A stretch of 5,966 bases of DNA from Tidjanibacter sp. (GTDB lineage: Bacteria; Bacteroidota; Bacteroidia; Bacteroidales; Rikenellaceae): NCBI GenBank assembly GCA_017547065.1, contig JAFYRC010000061.1, positions 1-5,966 of the forward strand, written 5' to 3'. The notes beneath the pieces are model-generated. The model did not search any database. It was not told where the DNA came from and was given only the letters and a program-made list of their open reading frames with translations. Shown here piece after piece: positions 1 to 5,476 of this stretch (position 1 is its first letter; the number at the start of each line of letters is the position of its first letter). Both the position numbers and the translations under genes were made by a program.

Positions 1-26
1 AAAAAAGCCAAGTCAGACTTTGGCTT
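1..26 (-). terminator. Hairpin with T-run, possible minus-strand terminator
   Basis: Bases 5-11 (AAGCCAA) pair with 20-26 (TTGGCTT), and two further pairs (12-13 with 17-18) close a 3-nt loop; T19 is bulged. Read on the minus strand, the stem runs into six T residues, as in an intrinsic terminator. No minus-strand gene is visible between this site and rodA, so it more likely serves a transcript crossing the left edge, or is a decayed bidirectional terminator for a plus-strand gene outside the window. On the plus strand only two T follow the stem, which is weak. Confidence 0.4.
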
Positions 27-116
27 GAAGAGCCGGCTACCAAGAGTAGCCGCCACCAGTTGTGTTACCCACCCCCTAAATCCCCCTCCTGTGAGGGGGA
101 CTTATATTTTGGGGTA
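22..116. repeat. Intergenic double-hairpin module, copy 1
   Basis: The module starts with GGCTTGAAGAG (22-32). A first hairpin follows (CGGCTAC 34-40 with GTAGCCG 46-52), then CCACC and a C-rich stretch, then a second hairpin (TCCCCCTC 81-88 with GAGGGGGA 93-100), then CTTAT and a G-run. The same order of parts recurs at 168-257, with different bases in the stems but pairing kept. It has no coding potential. It looks like a dispersed, non-autonomous intergenic repeat; only two copies are visible here, so genome-wide spread is inferred. Confidence 0.55.
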
Positions 117-167
117 GTGCTATTTATTGTTCTCTATATTCGGTTTTGCGATGGGTAAAATACACTC

Positions 168-257
168 GGCTTGAAGAGGCGGCCCTGCCGCCACCTTTTG
201 TTCGACCACCCCACCAAACCTCCCCTTTCGTAGGGGAGGCTTACTGGGGGATTTTTT
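168..257. repeat. Intergenic double-hairpin module, copy 2
   Basis: This is the second copy of the module at 22-116. GGCTTGAAGAG (168-178) leads into hairpin GGCGGC 178-183 with GCCGCC 187-192, then CCACC, a C-rich linker, hairpin CCTCCCCT 219-226 with AGGGGAGG 232-239, then CTTACTGGGGG and a run of eight T. The stem sequences differ from copy 1 but remain fully paired, so the structure and not the sequence appears to be conserved. Hairpin 2, with the T-run downstream, could act as a weak plus-strand terminator. Between the copies (117-167) I see nothing recognisable. Confidence 0.55.
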
Positions 258-259
258 TT

Positions 260-472
260 GCCGTTAGGGGCCTTAGAGGCCGTTAGGGTCCTTTAGAGTC
301 CTTAGAGCCCCTATCACCCCTATTGCCCTTATCTCGCCTATCATCCCAGCAGCCCCATTGCTCCATTAGAGTTCCGGCAGTTCTGGGGCAACTGGGTCAT
401 CTGGGGCAACTATGAGTGAAATGAGTGATAGGAGTAATAGGGGTAATAGGGGTAATAGGGGTAATAGGGTAG
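260..472. repeat. Degenerate 9-bp minisatellite with inverted halves
   Basis: From 383 to 472 the sequence falls into ten consecutive 9-mers. These drift from CTGGGGCAA (383-391, 401-409) through ATAGGAGTA (428-436) to three identical ATAGGGGTA units (437-463). From about 308 to 370 the register is also 9 bp but pyrimidine-rich on this strand (CCCCTATCA, CCCCTATTG, CCCTTATCT, CGCCTATCA), roughly the reverse complement of the right-hand units. Bases 260-307 hold related 9-10-mers of the type GCCGTTAGG and GTCCTTAGA. The two halves could pair as an imperfect long hairpin. No ORF of useful length runs through it, so it is taken as noncoding. Confidence 0.7.
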
Positions 473-520
473 AGGATATTGTATTTAAGATTTAACTATT
501 GGGTCTATTTTTGTTTTAAT

Positions 521-567
521 TATCGCAAGAGTATGAAAATCAATAAATATTTTGTACATTTGCGATA
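521..567. promoter_or_regulatory. Inverted repeat around the promoter (possible operator)
   Basis: TATCGCAA at 521-528 is matched by its exact reverse complement TTGCGATA at 560-567, with 31 bases between. The right arm overlaps the last three bases of the -7 box at 555-562, and the left arm lies just upstream of the expected -33 region. A dimeric or looping repressor would fit this layout, but no regulator gene is in the window. The arms do not extend beyond 8 bp. Confidence 0.35.
555..562 (+). promoter_or_regulatory. Bacteroidetes-type -7 promoter element
   Basis: TACATTTG is an exact match to the Bacteroidetes primary sigma factor consensus TAnnTTTG, in an AT-rich setting and preceded by TTTG as in many Bacteroidales promoters. 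There is no clear TTTG at the usual -33 spacing (the region reads AGTATGAAAA), but that element is often weak. Transcription would start near 567-570, giving an untranslated leader of about 250 nt before the start codon at 818. Confidence 0.6.
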
Positions 568-756
568 TACTATCGGATAGATAGTTGTTTATAGATGGCA
601 TTTAGGCTATTGCTTACCTTGTAAAACGACCAAATATATTACACACAAGCAATAGGCACGGTAAATGCCCTCGCCGTATGGCGTGGGTTGTGCTTATGTG
701 TGTATGGGTACTTGGTCGTCCCTTCAAGGAATAAGCGTGACTCACGTTTTTCTTTT
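568..756 (+). ncRNA. Structured leader or small RNA with two alternative folds
   Basis: Two sets of long complementarity occupy this stretch. Fold A pairs GGCATTTA (597-604) with TAAATGCC (662-669), and CTATTGCTT (607-615) with AAGCAATAG (647-655). Fold B is a rod of 30 pairs: 612-616 with 732-736, 617-621 with 725-729, 626-633 with 712-719, 640-646 with 698-704, and 647-651 with 691-695; small hairpins at 655-669 and 672-683 lie inside. A and B compete for 612-615 and 647-651. Fold B also takes bases 733-736 of the hairpin at 733-749, so A would permit and B would prevent termination. This suggests an attenuating leader for the gene at 818, or a standalone RNA of about 185 nt. I do not recognise a known riboswitch class. 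The ends are estimated from the promoter and the T-run. Confidence 0.55.
733..756 (+). terminator. Possible attenuator or small-RNA terminator
   Basis: AAGCGTG (733-739) pairs with CACGTTT (743-749), including one G-T pair, over a 3-nt loop, and the transcript continues in a T-rich tract (747-756, interrupted by one C). It is short and only moderately stable, which suits a conditional terminator. The 5' arm is also claimed by the long rod fold of the upstream RNA (732-736 pairing with 612-616). Confidence 0.45.
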
Positions 757-817
757 CGTGGTTAGACAGTTGCCATCTGTTGGCAGCAACCTAATGTTTA
801 ACTTAAATAATTTAACA

Positions 818-1408
818 ATGAAACGACTTTTTTATTTATTGTGTGCATTGATGCTTTCAGTTGCGTCGTACTCACAAGTTGAACCTATTGAGCATTTTAC
901 CTTCAAGGGCATACCTATTGATGGTACCCTTGCAGAATTTGGACAGAAATTAACCTCAACAGGATTGGTTATTACTCAGAAAGCAGATGAGGCAATAGAA
1001 TTTAAGGGCAACTTTGGAGGAACGGACGATTGCAAAATAATAGCATTCTCAACGCCTAAAACGCAACAAGTGTACTCCCTGATGGTTATATTCCCCGAGG
1101 TTGACACTTGGTATAGTCTTAAATCTGATTACAAAGAGTACAAGACCATGCTTACCACCAAATATGGGAAAGCTAAAACTACCGTTGAGCGTTTCTCGGA
1201 TCCTTATTATGAGGGAGATGGGTATGAAATTCAAGCATTAAGGCTCAGTAAAGCGTCTTATGCATCATTCTTTCATACAGACAATGGAGAGGTTACTGTT
1301 GCGTTATCTTATATGAATGGAGCTCATCTGGTTCTTGTGTATACCGATAAACACAATGATGCTCTCAATGAGGCTGAAACAAATGCAATGAAATATAGCG
1401 ATTTATAA
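818..1408 (+). CDS. Small secreted protein of unknown function
   Basis: The 196-residue product begins with a typical signal peptide: Lys-Arg at 2-3, a hydrophobic core at about 4-16, then SVASYSQ, with likely cleavage near residue 19 or 20. The mature part of about 176 residues contains the stretch FTFKGIPIDGTLAEF (27-41), a region of alternating beta-type segments, and an aromatic and Lys-rich helix-like stretch DTWYSLKSDYKEYKTML (96-112). It has a single Cys (72) besides the one in the signal peptide, no lipobox, no other membrane segment and no catalytic motif I recognise. I recall similar proteins annotated as hypothetical in Bacteroidales; no function is known to me. The frame is open back to 665, but the ATG at 818 is preferred because it places the signal peptide at the N-terminus behind an A/T-rich stretch; the ATG at 794 is a weaker alternative. 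It stands alone, behind a structured leader and before a strong terminator, and is more AT-rich than the operon opposite. Confidence 0.8.
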   Translation: MKRLFYLLCALMLSVASYSQVEPIEHFTFKGIPIDGTLAEFGQKLTSTGLVITQKADEAIEFKGNFGGTDDCKIIAFSTPKTQQVYSLMVIFPEVDTWYSLKSDYKEYKTMLTTKYGKAKTTVERFSDPYYEGDGYEIQALRLSKASYASFFHTDNGEVTVALSYMNGAHLVLVYTDKHNDALNEAETNAMKYSDL

Positions 1409-1430
1409 GGTGTAAATTGGTTGTATATAC

Positions 1431-1463
1431 AAAGCGGGGTCCATTGTGGACTCCGCTTTCTTT
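1431..1463 (+). terminator. Intrinsic terminator of the secreted-protein gene
   Basis: A continuous 12-bp stem pairs 1431-1442 with 1448-1459 (one G-T pair) over the loop ATTGT, followed by CTTT. It lies 22 nt after the stop codon. The arms start with AAA and end with TTT, so on the minus strand the stem also runs into TTTG and could stop the convergent mre/rod operon coming from rodA. Confidence 0.8.
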
Positions 1464-1499
1464 GTGGTATGGACTTTTTACCCCCCCCTCCTCCACCGG

Positions 1500-1548
1500 G
1501 TTTGAAGTGACTCCAAAACCTTTTTGTTCAAACTTTGGAGGGCACTTC
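1500..1548. repeat. Imperfect inverted repeat between convergent genes
   Basis: GAAGTG (1504-1509) pairs with CACTTC (1543-1548), and CTCCAAA (1511-1517) with TTTGGAG (1534-1540), giving 13 bp with a small 1/2 internal loop and a 16-nt loop. A competing pairing joins GTTTGAA (1500-1506) to TTCAAAC (1527-1533). No T-run follows on either strand, so it is not a classical terminator. It is preceded by a run of eight C (1481-1488). It resembles a dispersed palindromic (REP-like) element or an RNA 3'-end stabiliser for the rodA transcript. Confidence 0.5.
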
Positions 1549-1592
1549 AGAAAGAGGAGTGTGTTTTATCATAGGAATAGTCGAAAGCTAAT

Positions 1593-3032
1593 TTAGTACG
1601 GTTTATAGGTTGTGCCGATGGTGCTGTTTTGGGAGTCGAGGCGCACGGCGATGAAGAACAGCACGGTGAAGGCCAGCAGTGACGAGCCGCCGTAGGAGAA
1701 CATCGGTAGGGGAATGCCAATCACGGGCATAAGGCCGATGGTCATGCCAATGTTGATAAAGACGTGGAACAGGAAGATGCCCGCAACGCCGTAGCAATAG
1801 ACCCTGCGGAAGGGCTCATTTTGGCGTTCGCCCATCTTCATCAGGCGGATAATCAGCGTGGCAAAGAGGATCAGCACAACTAGTGAACCCACGAAGCCCC
1901 ACTCCTCACCCACGGTGCAGAAGATGAAGTCGGTGCTCTGTTCGGGAATGAAGTCATATTGCGTCTGCGTGCCCTGCAAGAAGCCCTTGCCGAAGAAGCC
2001 ACCCGAGCCGATAGCGATTTTCGACTGGTTGACATTATAGCCCCAACCTTTTAGATCGCTCTCGAGTCCGAAGAGGTCGAGGATACGTTTCTGTTGGTGG
2101 AGCTGGAGCACGTCGTTGAAGACATAGTCGATGGCCCCGATGAAGAGCAGCGAGCCCACAAACATTGCCGCAAAGAGGTATATGTTGGCCAGTTTATTAC
2201 GGTAGGCGTAGGCGAGGGCGACGAGGAGCATAACTGCCGAGGCAATTAGCAGGGCCGTGTAGTAGGTCAGGGCCCACCCGGCCAGGAGTCCTCCGCCATA
2301 GATTGCAAGGCTCAGGGCGCCCACTCCGGCGGTGTAGATTGCACTCTCCTTGGGGTTGCGGTTGCCAACCATCTGCACCACCACAAACACCACAAGCAGG
2401 GCAATGAGTAGGGCCACATCCGAGAGTATGAACGAGCCTACGAAGAGTCCCACAACGAGGAAAATAGCGTAGTAGATCCACGAGTTGAGTCCCTCACGAT
2501 AGAGCACAATGAGGAACGAGCAGTAGACCAGCGCCGAGCCCATGTCGTTCTGGGCGAGAATTACACCGATGGGTATCAGCAATAGGGCTCCCACGCCCAC
2601 GATATCCTTGGGTCTGCCGAGCGAGAAGTGGTATTCGCTCATAAAGCGGGCCAGCGCAAGGGCCGTGGCGAGTTTCATAAACTCGGCGGGCTGAATGGCT
2701 ACGGGGCCGAGTGCGAGCCACGACTTGGCGCCGTTGACCTCCTTACCTATAAACAGTGTCGCCACCAACACCAACAGCATCAGCAGGTAGAATGGGTAGG
2801 CAAACTGGTGGTAATATATGTCGTCCACGAGCAGAATAACACCCGCAACAACCATCGAAATGCCCATCCAAATCATCTGCATGCCATAGCGGGAGGAGAG
2901 CGTAAAACTCTCGCCCTCACCCGACGATGCGGCATAGATGTTCATCCAGCCGAGCAACATCAGCACCACGAAGACCAGGATGGTTTTCCAGTCTATCTTA
3001 CTCCACCCGAGTTTGTCATTTGCGCTTCTCAT
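1593..3032 (-). CDS. rodA: RodA, SEDS-family peptidoglycan glycosyltransferase
   Basis: RodA polymerises lipid II into glycan strands in the inner membrane during side-wall elongation, paired with PBP2. This 479-residue protein is polytopic. SEDS landmarks are GAKSWLALGPVAIQPAEFMK (101-120), QNDMGSALV (161-169), GSGGFFGKGFLQGTQTQYDF (342-361), PEQSTDFIF (363-371) with Asp368 at the position of the aspartate required for SEDS activity, GEEWGFVGS (375-383), and GLMPVIGIPLPMFSYGGSS (433-451). At 479 residues it is about 110 longer than E. coli RodA (370). The extra length lies between the NDMGSALV segment and the catalytic loop (roughly 187-302), where I count about five hydrophobic segments instead of one. 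The ATG start overlaps the last 17 nt of mrdA in another frame, so its translation is probably coupled. It is the last gene of the operon; the stem at 1431-1459 is the likely end of the transcript. Confidence 0.96.
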   Translation of the reverse strand: MRSANDKLGWSKIDWKTILVFVVLMLLGWMNIYAASSGEGESFTLSSRYGMQMIWMGISMVVAGVILLVDDIYYHQFAYPFYLLMLLVLVATLFIGKEVNGAKSWLALGPVAIQPAEFMKLATALALARFMSEYHFSLGRPKDIVGVGALLLIPIGVILAQNDMGSALVYCSFLIVLYREGLNSWIYYAIFLVVGLFVGSFILSDVALLIALLVVFVVVQMVGNRNPKESAIYTAGVGALSLAIYGGGLLAGWALTYYTALLIASAVMLLVALAYAYRNKLANIYLFAAMFVGSLLFIGAIDYVFNDVLQLHQQKRILDLFGLESDLKGWGYNVNQSKIAIGSGGFFGKGFLQGTQTQYDFIPEQSTDFIFCTVGEEWGFVGSLVVLILFATLIIRLMKMGERQNEPFRRVYCYGVAGIFLFHVFINIGMTIGLMPVIGIPLPMFSYGGSSLLAFTVLFFIAVRLDSQNSTIGTTYKPY

Positions 3033-4842
3033 AGTTGGGATAGGCTATTTTCATGTTCTTGATATACTCCACGAGCTCGGGCCTTGTAACCTCGCCGTTG
3101 ATGTATTGCTCCATCAGCAGACTGGCGATGGGGGCTGCCACGCTGGCACCGAAGCCACCATTCTCCACATACACCGATATGGCAATCTGTGGATTGTCCT
3201 TGGGCGCAAAGGCGAGGAAGGTGGAGTGGTCCTTACCGTGGGGGTTTTGGGCCGTACCGGTCTTACCGCAGATGTCGAGCCCCTTGACGTAGGCCACGCC
3301 TGCCGTACCAATCTCACGGTGCACGGTGCCCCACATACCGTCGATTATGGGCTCGTAGTGTTCTCGGTCGATCATTGCGTAGTGTTTCTCGTAGAAACGG
3401 CTGTCGAGCGAATCACGTCCGTCGATGTGCTTCACAACGTGGGGGATGTAGTAGTAGCCACGGTTGGCGATGATGGCTGCCAGGTTGGCCATTTGCAGGG
3501 GCGAGCAACCCAACTCACCCTGACCGATAGCCATGGAGATAACCGTCAGAGAGTTCCACCTTGGGTAGCCCTTGTCGTAGAAGTCGGAGGTTGGCACAAA
3601 GCCACCACGCTCGGAGGCAAAGTCGGAGCCCAACTTACCGCCAAAGCCAAAGCTACGTACATAGCGTTCCCAGTTATCGTAGCCGCCATTCATGATGCCA
3701 CCATAGTCGGGGTTGTCCATAATGTTGCGGAATACGTAGCAGAAATAGCCGTTGCAGGAGTTGCTCACCGCTTGGCGCAGGTTGAGAGGCGAGGGGTGGT
3801 CGTGACACTTCACACCCTTACCCACCTTGTAGCCCTGGTGGCACTCATATCGGTAGCCCGGTTTGAGTACACCCTCTTGCAGGCCAATGAGCGCATTGAC
3901 GAGCTTGAAGGTTGAGCCGGGAGGGTAGCTCGACATCACCGCACGGTTGAAGAGCGGTTGTCGGGGGTTGTTGAGCATTTTTACATAGTTGCTACCCCTA
4001 TCGCGTCCCATTAGTTCGTCGGGGTCGTAGGTGGGGCTGCTGACCATCACGAGAATCTCACCCGTGGAGGGTTCGAGGGCGATGATACTACCCACCTTGC
4101 CACGCATCAACTCCTCGGCAAACTGTTGCAGAGGGCCGTCGATGGTGGTAGTTATGGCCGTGCCCGCAATGGGCGACTTGTCGTAATAGCCACCCTGATA
4201 GGGGCCCTTGACCACGCCACGCACATCCACAACGCTCACTTTTTCGCCCTTTTCACCACGCAACAGCTCCTCATAGGCACTCTCGATTCCCGAGTAGCCA
4301 ATGTAGTCGCCACGCTCATAGTATGGGTTTTTCTGGATGATGTTGTCGTTGACCTGACCGATGTAGCCGAGCAGGTTGCCGGCAATCTTACGGGGGTAGG
4401 AACGCTGGGTGCGGAAGAGGGTGTAGAAACCATCGAAGTTGCCCTCGTCAAAGAGCAACTTGGCTTCGGTGGTCATCTGTTTGACCACAATCGAGGGACG
4501 ACTGCGGGAGTAGCTCTTGGCAGCGGTTATGGACTTGGCAAGAGCCTCGGTGCTGATGCCCGCAATGCGGGCGAGTGCCACGGTGTCGAAACCCTCGCGC
4601 GGAAGGTTTTTGGGCACTACCATAAGGTCGTAGGAGGGTACGCTCTGGGCCAAAAACTCACCATTACGGTCGTAGATTTCGCCCCTGGGAGGGTGTTGCA
4701 CCTCATAGCGCAACACGTTGTTTTCGGCTGCGTCACGATAGGTGTGGTCAATTATTTGGATGTGGAACAAACGCAAGCACAGCACCACAAAGAGTCCGAT
4801 AACGAACCACCCCAAAGTCCTGTATCTGCTTGCTCCACTCAT
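3016..4842 (-). CDS. mrdA: Penicillin-binding protein 2, elongation transpeptidase
   Basis: PBP2 cross-links new peptidoglycan in the periplasm and activates RodA. In this 608-residue protein a single membrane anchor lies at about 11-30, after a short cytoplasmic tail. The non-catalytic pedestal domain begins with RGEIYDRNG (53-61), typical of class B PBPs. The transpeptidase domain carries the catalytic SxxK as STFK (Ser310, Lys313), the SxN motif as SCN (362-364) and KTGT (527-530), so it should be active and beta-lactam sensitive. Between the first two motifs is a Cys/His cluster: Cys334, Cys346, His347, His349, with Cys363 inside the SxN motif; it could bind a metal, as proteobacterial PBP2 binds zinc near the same place. 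The ATG start follows AGGTG by 5 nt, a modest ribosome binding site, and lies 27 nt after mreD. Its 3' end overlaps rodA by 17 nt. The length is normal for the family. Confidence 0.96.
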   Translation of the reverse strand: MSGASRYRTLGWFVIGLFVVLCLRLFHIQIIDHTYRDAAENNVLRYEVQHPPRGEIYDRNGEFLAQSVPSYDLMVVPKNLPREGFDTVALARIAGISTEALAKSITAAKSYSRSRPSIVVKQMTTEAKLLFDEGNFDGFYTLFRTQRSYPRKIAGNLLGYIGQVNDNIIQKNPYYERGDYIGYSGIESAYEELLRGEKGEKVSVVDVRGVVKGPYQGGYYDKSPIAGTAITTTIDGPLQQFAEELMRGKVGSIIALEPSTGEILVMVSSPTYDPDELMGRDRGSNYVKMLNNPRQPLFNRAVMSSYPPGSTFKLVNALIGLQEGVLKPGYRYECHQGYKVGKGVKCHDHPSPLNLRQAVSNSCNGYFCYVFRNIMDNPDYGGIMNGGYDNWERYVRSFGFGGKLGSDFASERGGFVPTSDFYDKGYPRWNSLTVISMAIGQGELGCSPLQMANLAAIIANRGYYYIPHVVKHIDGRDSLDSRFYEKHYAMIDREHYEPIIDGMWGTVHREIGTAGVAYVKGLDICGKTGTAQNPHGKDHSTFLAFAPKDNPQIAISVYVENGGFGASVAAPIASLLMEQYINGEVTRPELVEYIKNMKIAYPNYEKRK

Positions 4843-4869
4843 ACTTACACCTGGCTGTCGATTGGGAGT

Positions 4870-5373
4870 TTACTTGATTATTCGGCGGAAAAGTCCGGCA
4901 GTAATCCACACCAAAACCACTGTGGTCAGCGTGCTGCACACGATCTTTGCCACCGTGAAGAAGAAGTGGCTGCCGAGCGACTCAAAGCCAAAGAATATGG
5001 TCTGGTGCAGGCCCACAAGCAGGGTGGTGTAGAGCAGGAATGCTCTGTCGTCGATGGCACCACCGAAGGGTATTTTTTCGTGCTGGGTGTCGTTACCCAT
5101 GGAGATACTCATCACCAGAGGGCGCGCAAAGGCAACAGCTGTGGTAGCAATGACGTTCAGGCCGGCCACACCCATCAGAGCATCCATTACCATACCCAGC
5201 AGGGCTCCGAATATGAGCAACGACAATCGTCCGATGTTCACAGGCAACAGCAGAATGAAGGCCACATAATAGAGTGGCACCACGTAGCGTGTGAGCACAA
5301 GATTATCAAACAGCAGTGCTTGAAGGAGCACCACTGCCACGAAGAAGGTTATGTATTCAAGAAGTCGCTGCAC
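4870..5373 (-). CDS. mreD: MreD, rod-shape-determining membrane protein
   Basis: MreD is an integral inner-membrane part of the elongasome that works with MreC to position RodA-PBP2. The 167-residue product is almost entirely hydrophobic, with about five or six membrane segments (near 7-26, 29-46, 49-68, 73-90, 112-129 and 139-162). It keeps the typical GALLGMVMDALMG stretch (56-68), with an acidic residue inside the membrane region. The start codon is GTG (5371-5373); no in-frame ATG lies just upstream, and this start puts the first membrane segment where the family has it. No Shine-Dalgarno is evident (GAAAAAGC precedes the start). It sits 103 nt after mreC and 27 nt before mrdA. The call rests on hydrophobicity, size and operon position as well as sequence, since MreD proteins diverge strongly. 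Confidence 0.9.
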   Translation of the reverse strand: MQRLLEYITFFVAVVLLQALLFDNLVLTRYVVPLYYVAFILLLPVNIGRLSLLIFGALLGMVMDALMGVAGLNVIATTAVAFARPLVMSISMGNDTQHEKIPFGGAIDDRAFLLYTTLLVGLHQTIFFGFESLGSHFFFTVAKIVCSTLTTVVLVWITAGLFRRIIK

Positions 5374-5476
5374 CGCTTTTTCGTTAATTAGTAATTTGTA
5401 GAGAGTAATTAGTAAATGCTGCTGACCGCAAAATCTAATACCTCCGCTATTTTACTCTCAATTTTCAATTTTCAAT
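5374..5476 (-). other. AT-rich spacer between mreC and mreD with short repeats
   Basis: This 103-nt gap is much larger and more AT-rich than the rest of the operon. It holds a direct repeat TAATTAGTAA (5385-5394 and 5406-5415) and a 7-bp tandem that reads ATTGAAA on the minus strand (about 5457-5476). A near match to a -7 box (TAGATTTTG on the minus strand, 5429-5437) could be a weak internal promoter for mreD-mrdA-rodA, but it deviates from TAnnTTTG and the evidence is thin. No ORF or stable hairpin is evident. Confidence 0.4.

Noticed and set aside
260..472. CRISPR array or protein repeat in the 9-bp tandem region
   Set aside because: CRISPR repeats are longer and separated by unique spacers, whereas here the units are contiguous and only 9 bp. 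No long frame crosses the region, so a repeat protein is not supported.
1..567. A hidden small gene in the left noncoding region
   Set aside because: No frame with a plausible start, length and composition is visible on either strand; the sequence is dominated by hairpins and short repeats.
617..729. tmRNA, RNase P RNA or SRP RNA
   Set aside because: The stretch is too short for the first two, and I see neither a tRNA-like TTCGAATCC end nor the conserved cores of RNase P or SRP RNA.
665..817. N-terminal extension of the secreted protein by 51 codons
   Set aside because: It would bury the signal peptide inside the protein and translate through the structured RNA and terminator-like hairpin. 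The absence of stops over 51 codons is not unusual.
2938..3915. Plus-strand open frame (325 codons) antisense to rodA and mrdA
   Set aside because: It overlaps the catalytic coding regions of two conserved genes, and its composition (repeated Val, His and Thr) is a shadow of the opposite strand's codon use.
4126..5391. Long plus-strand open frame (421 codons) antisense to mrdA and mreD
   Set aside because: It lies entirely over confidently identified minus-strand genes, its translation is rich in His, Gln and Val with no recognisable domain, and such frames are common opposite GC-rich genes.
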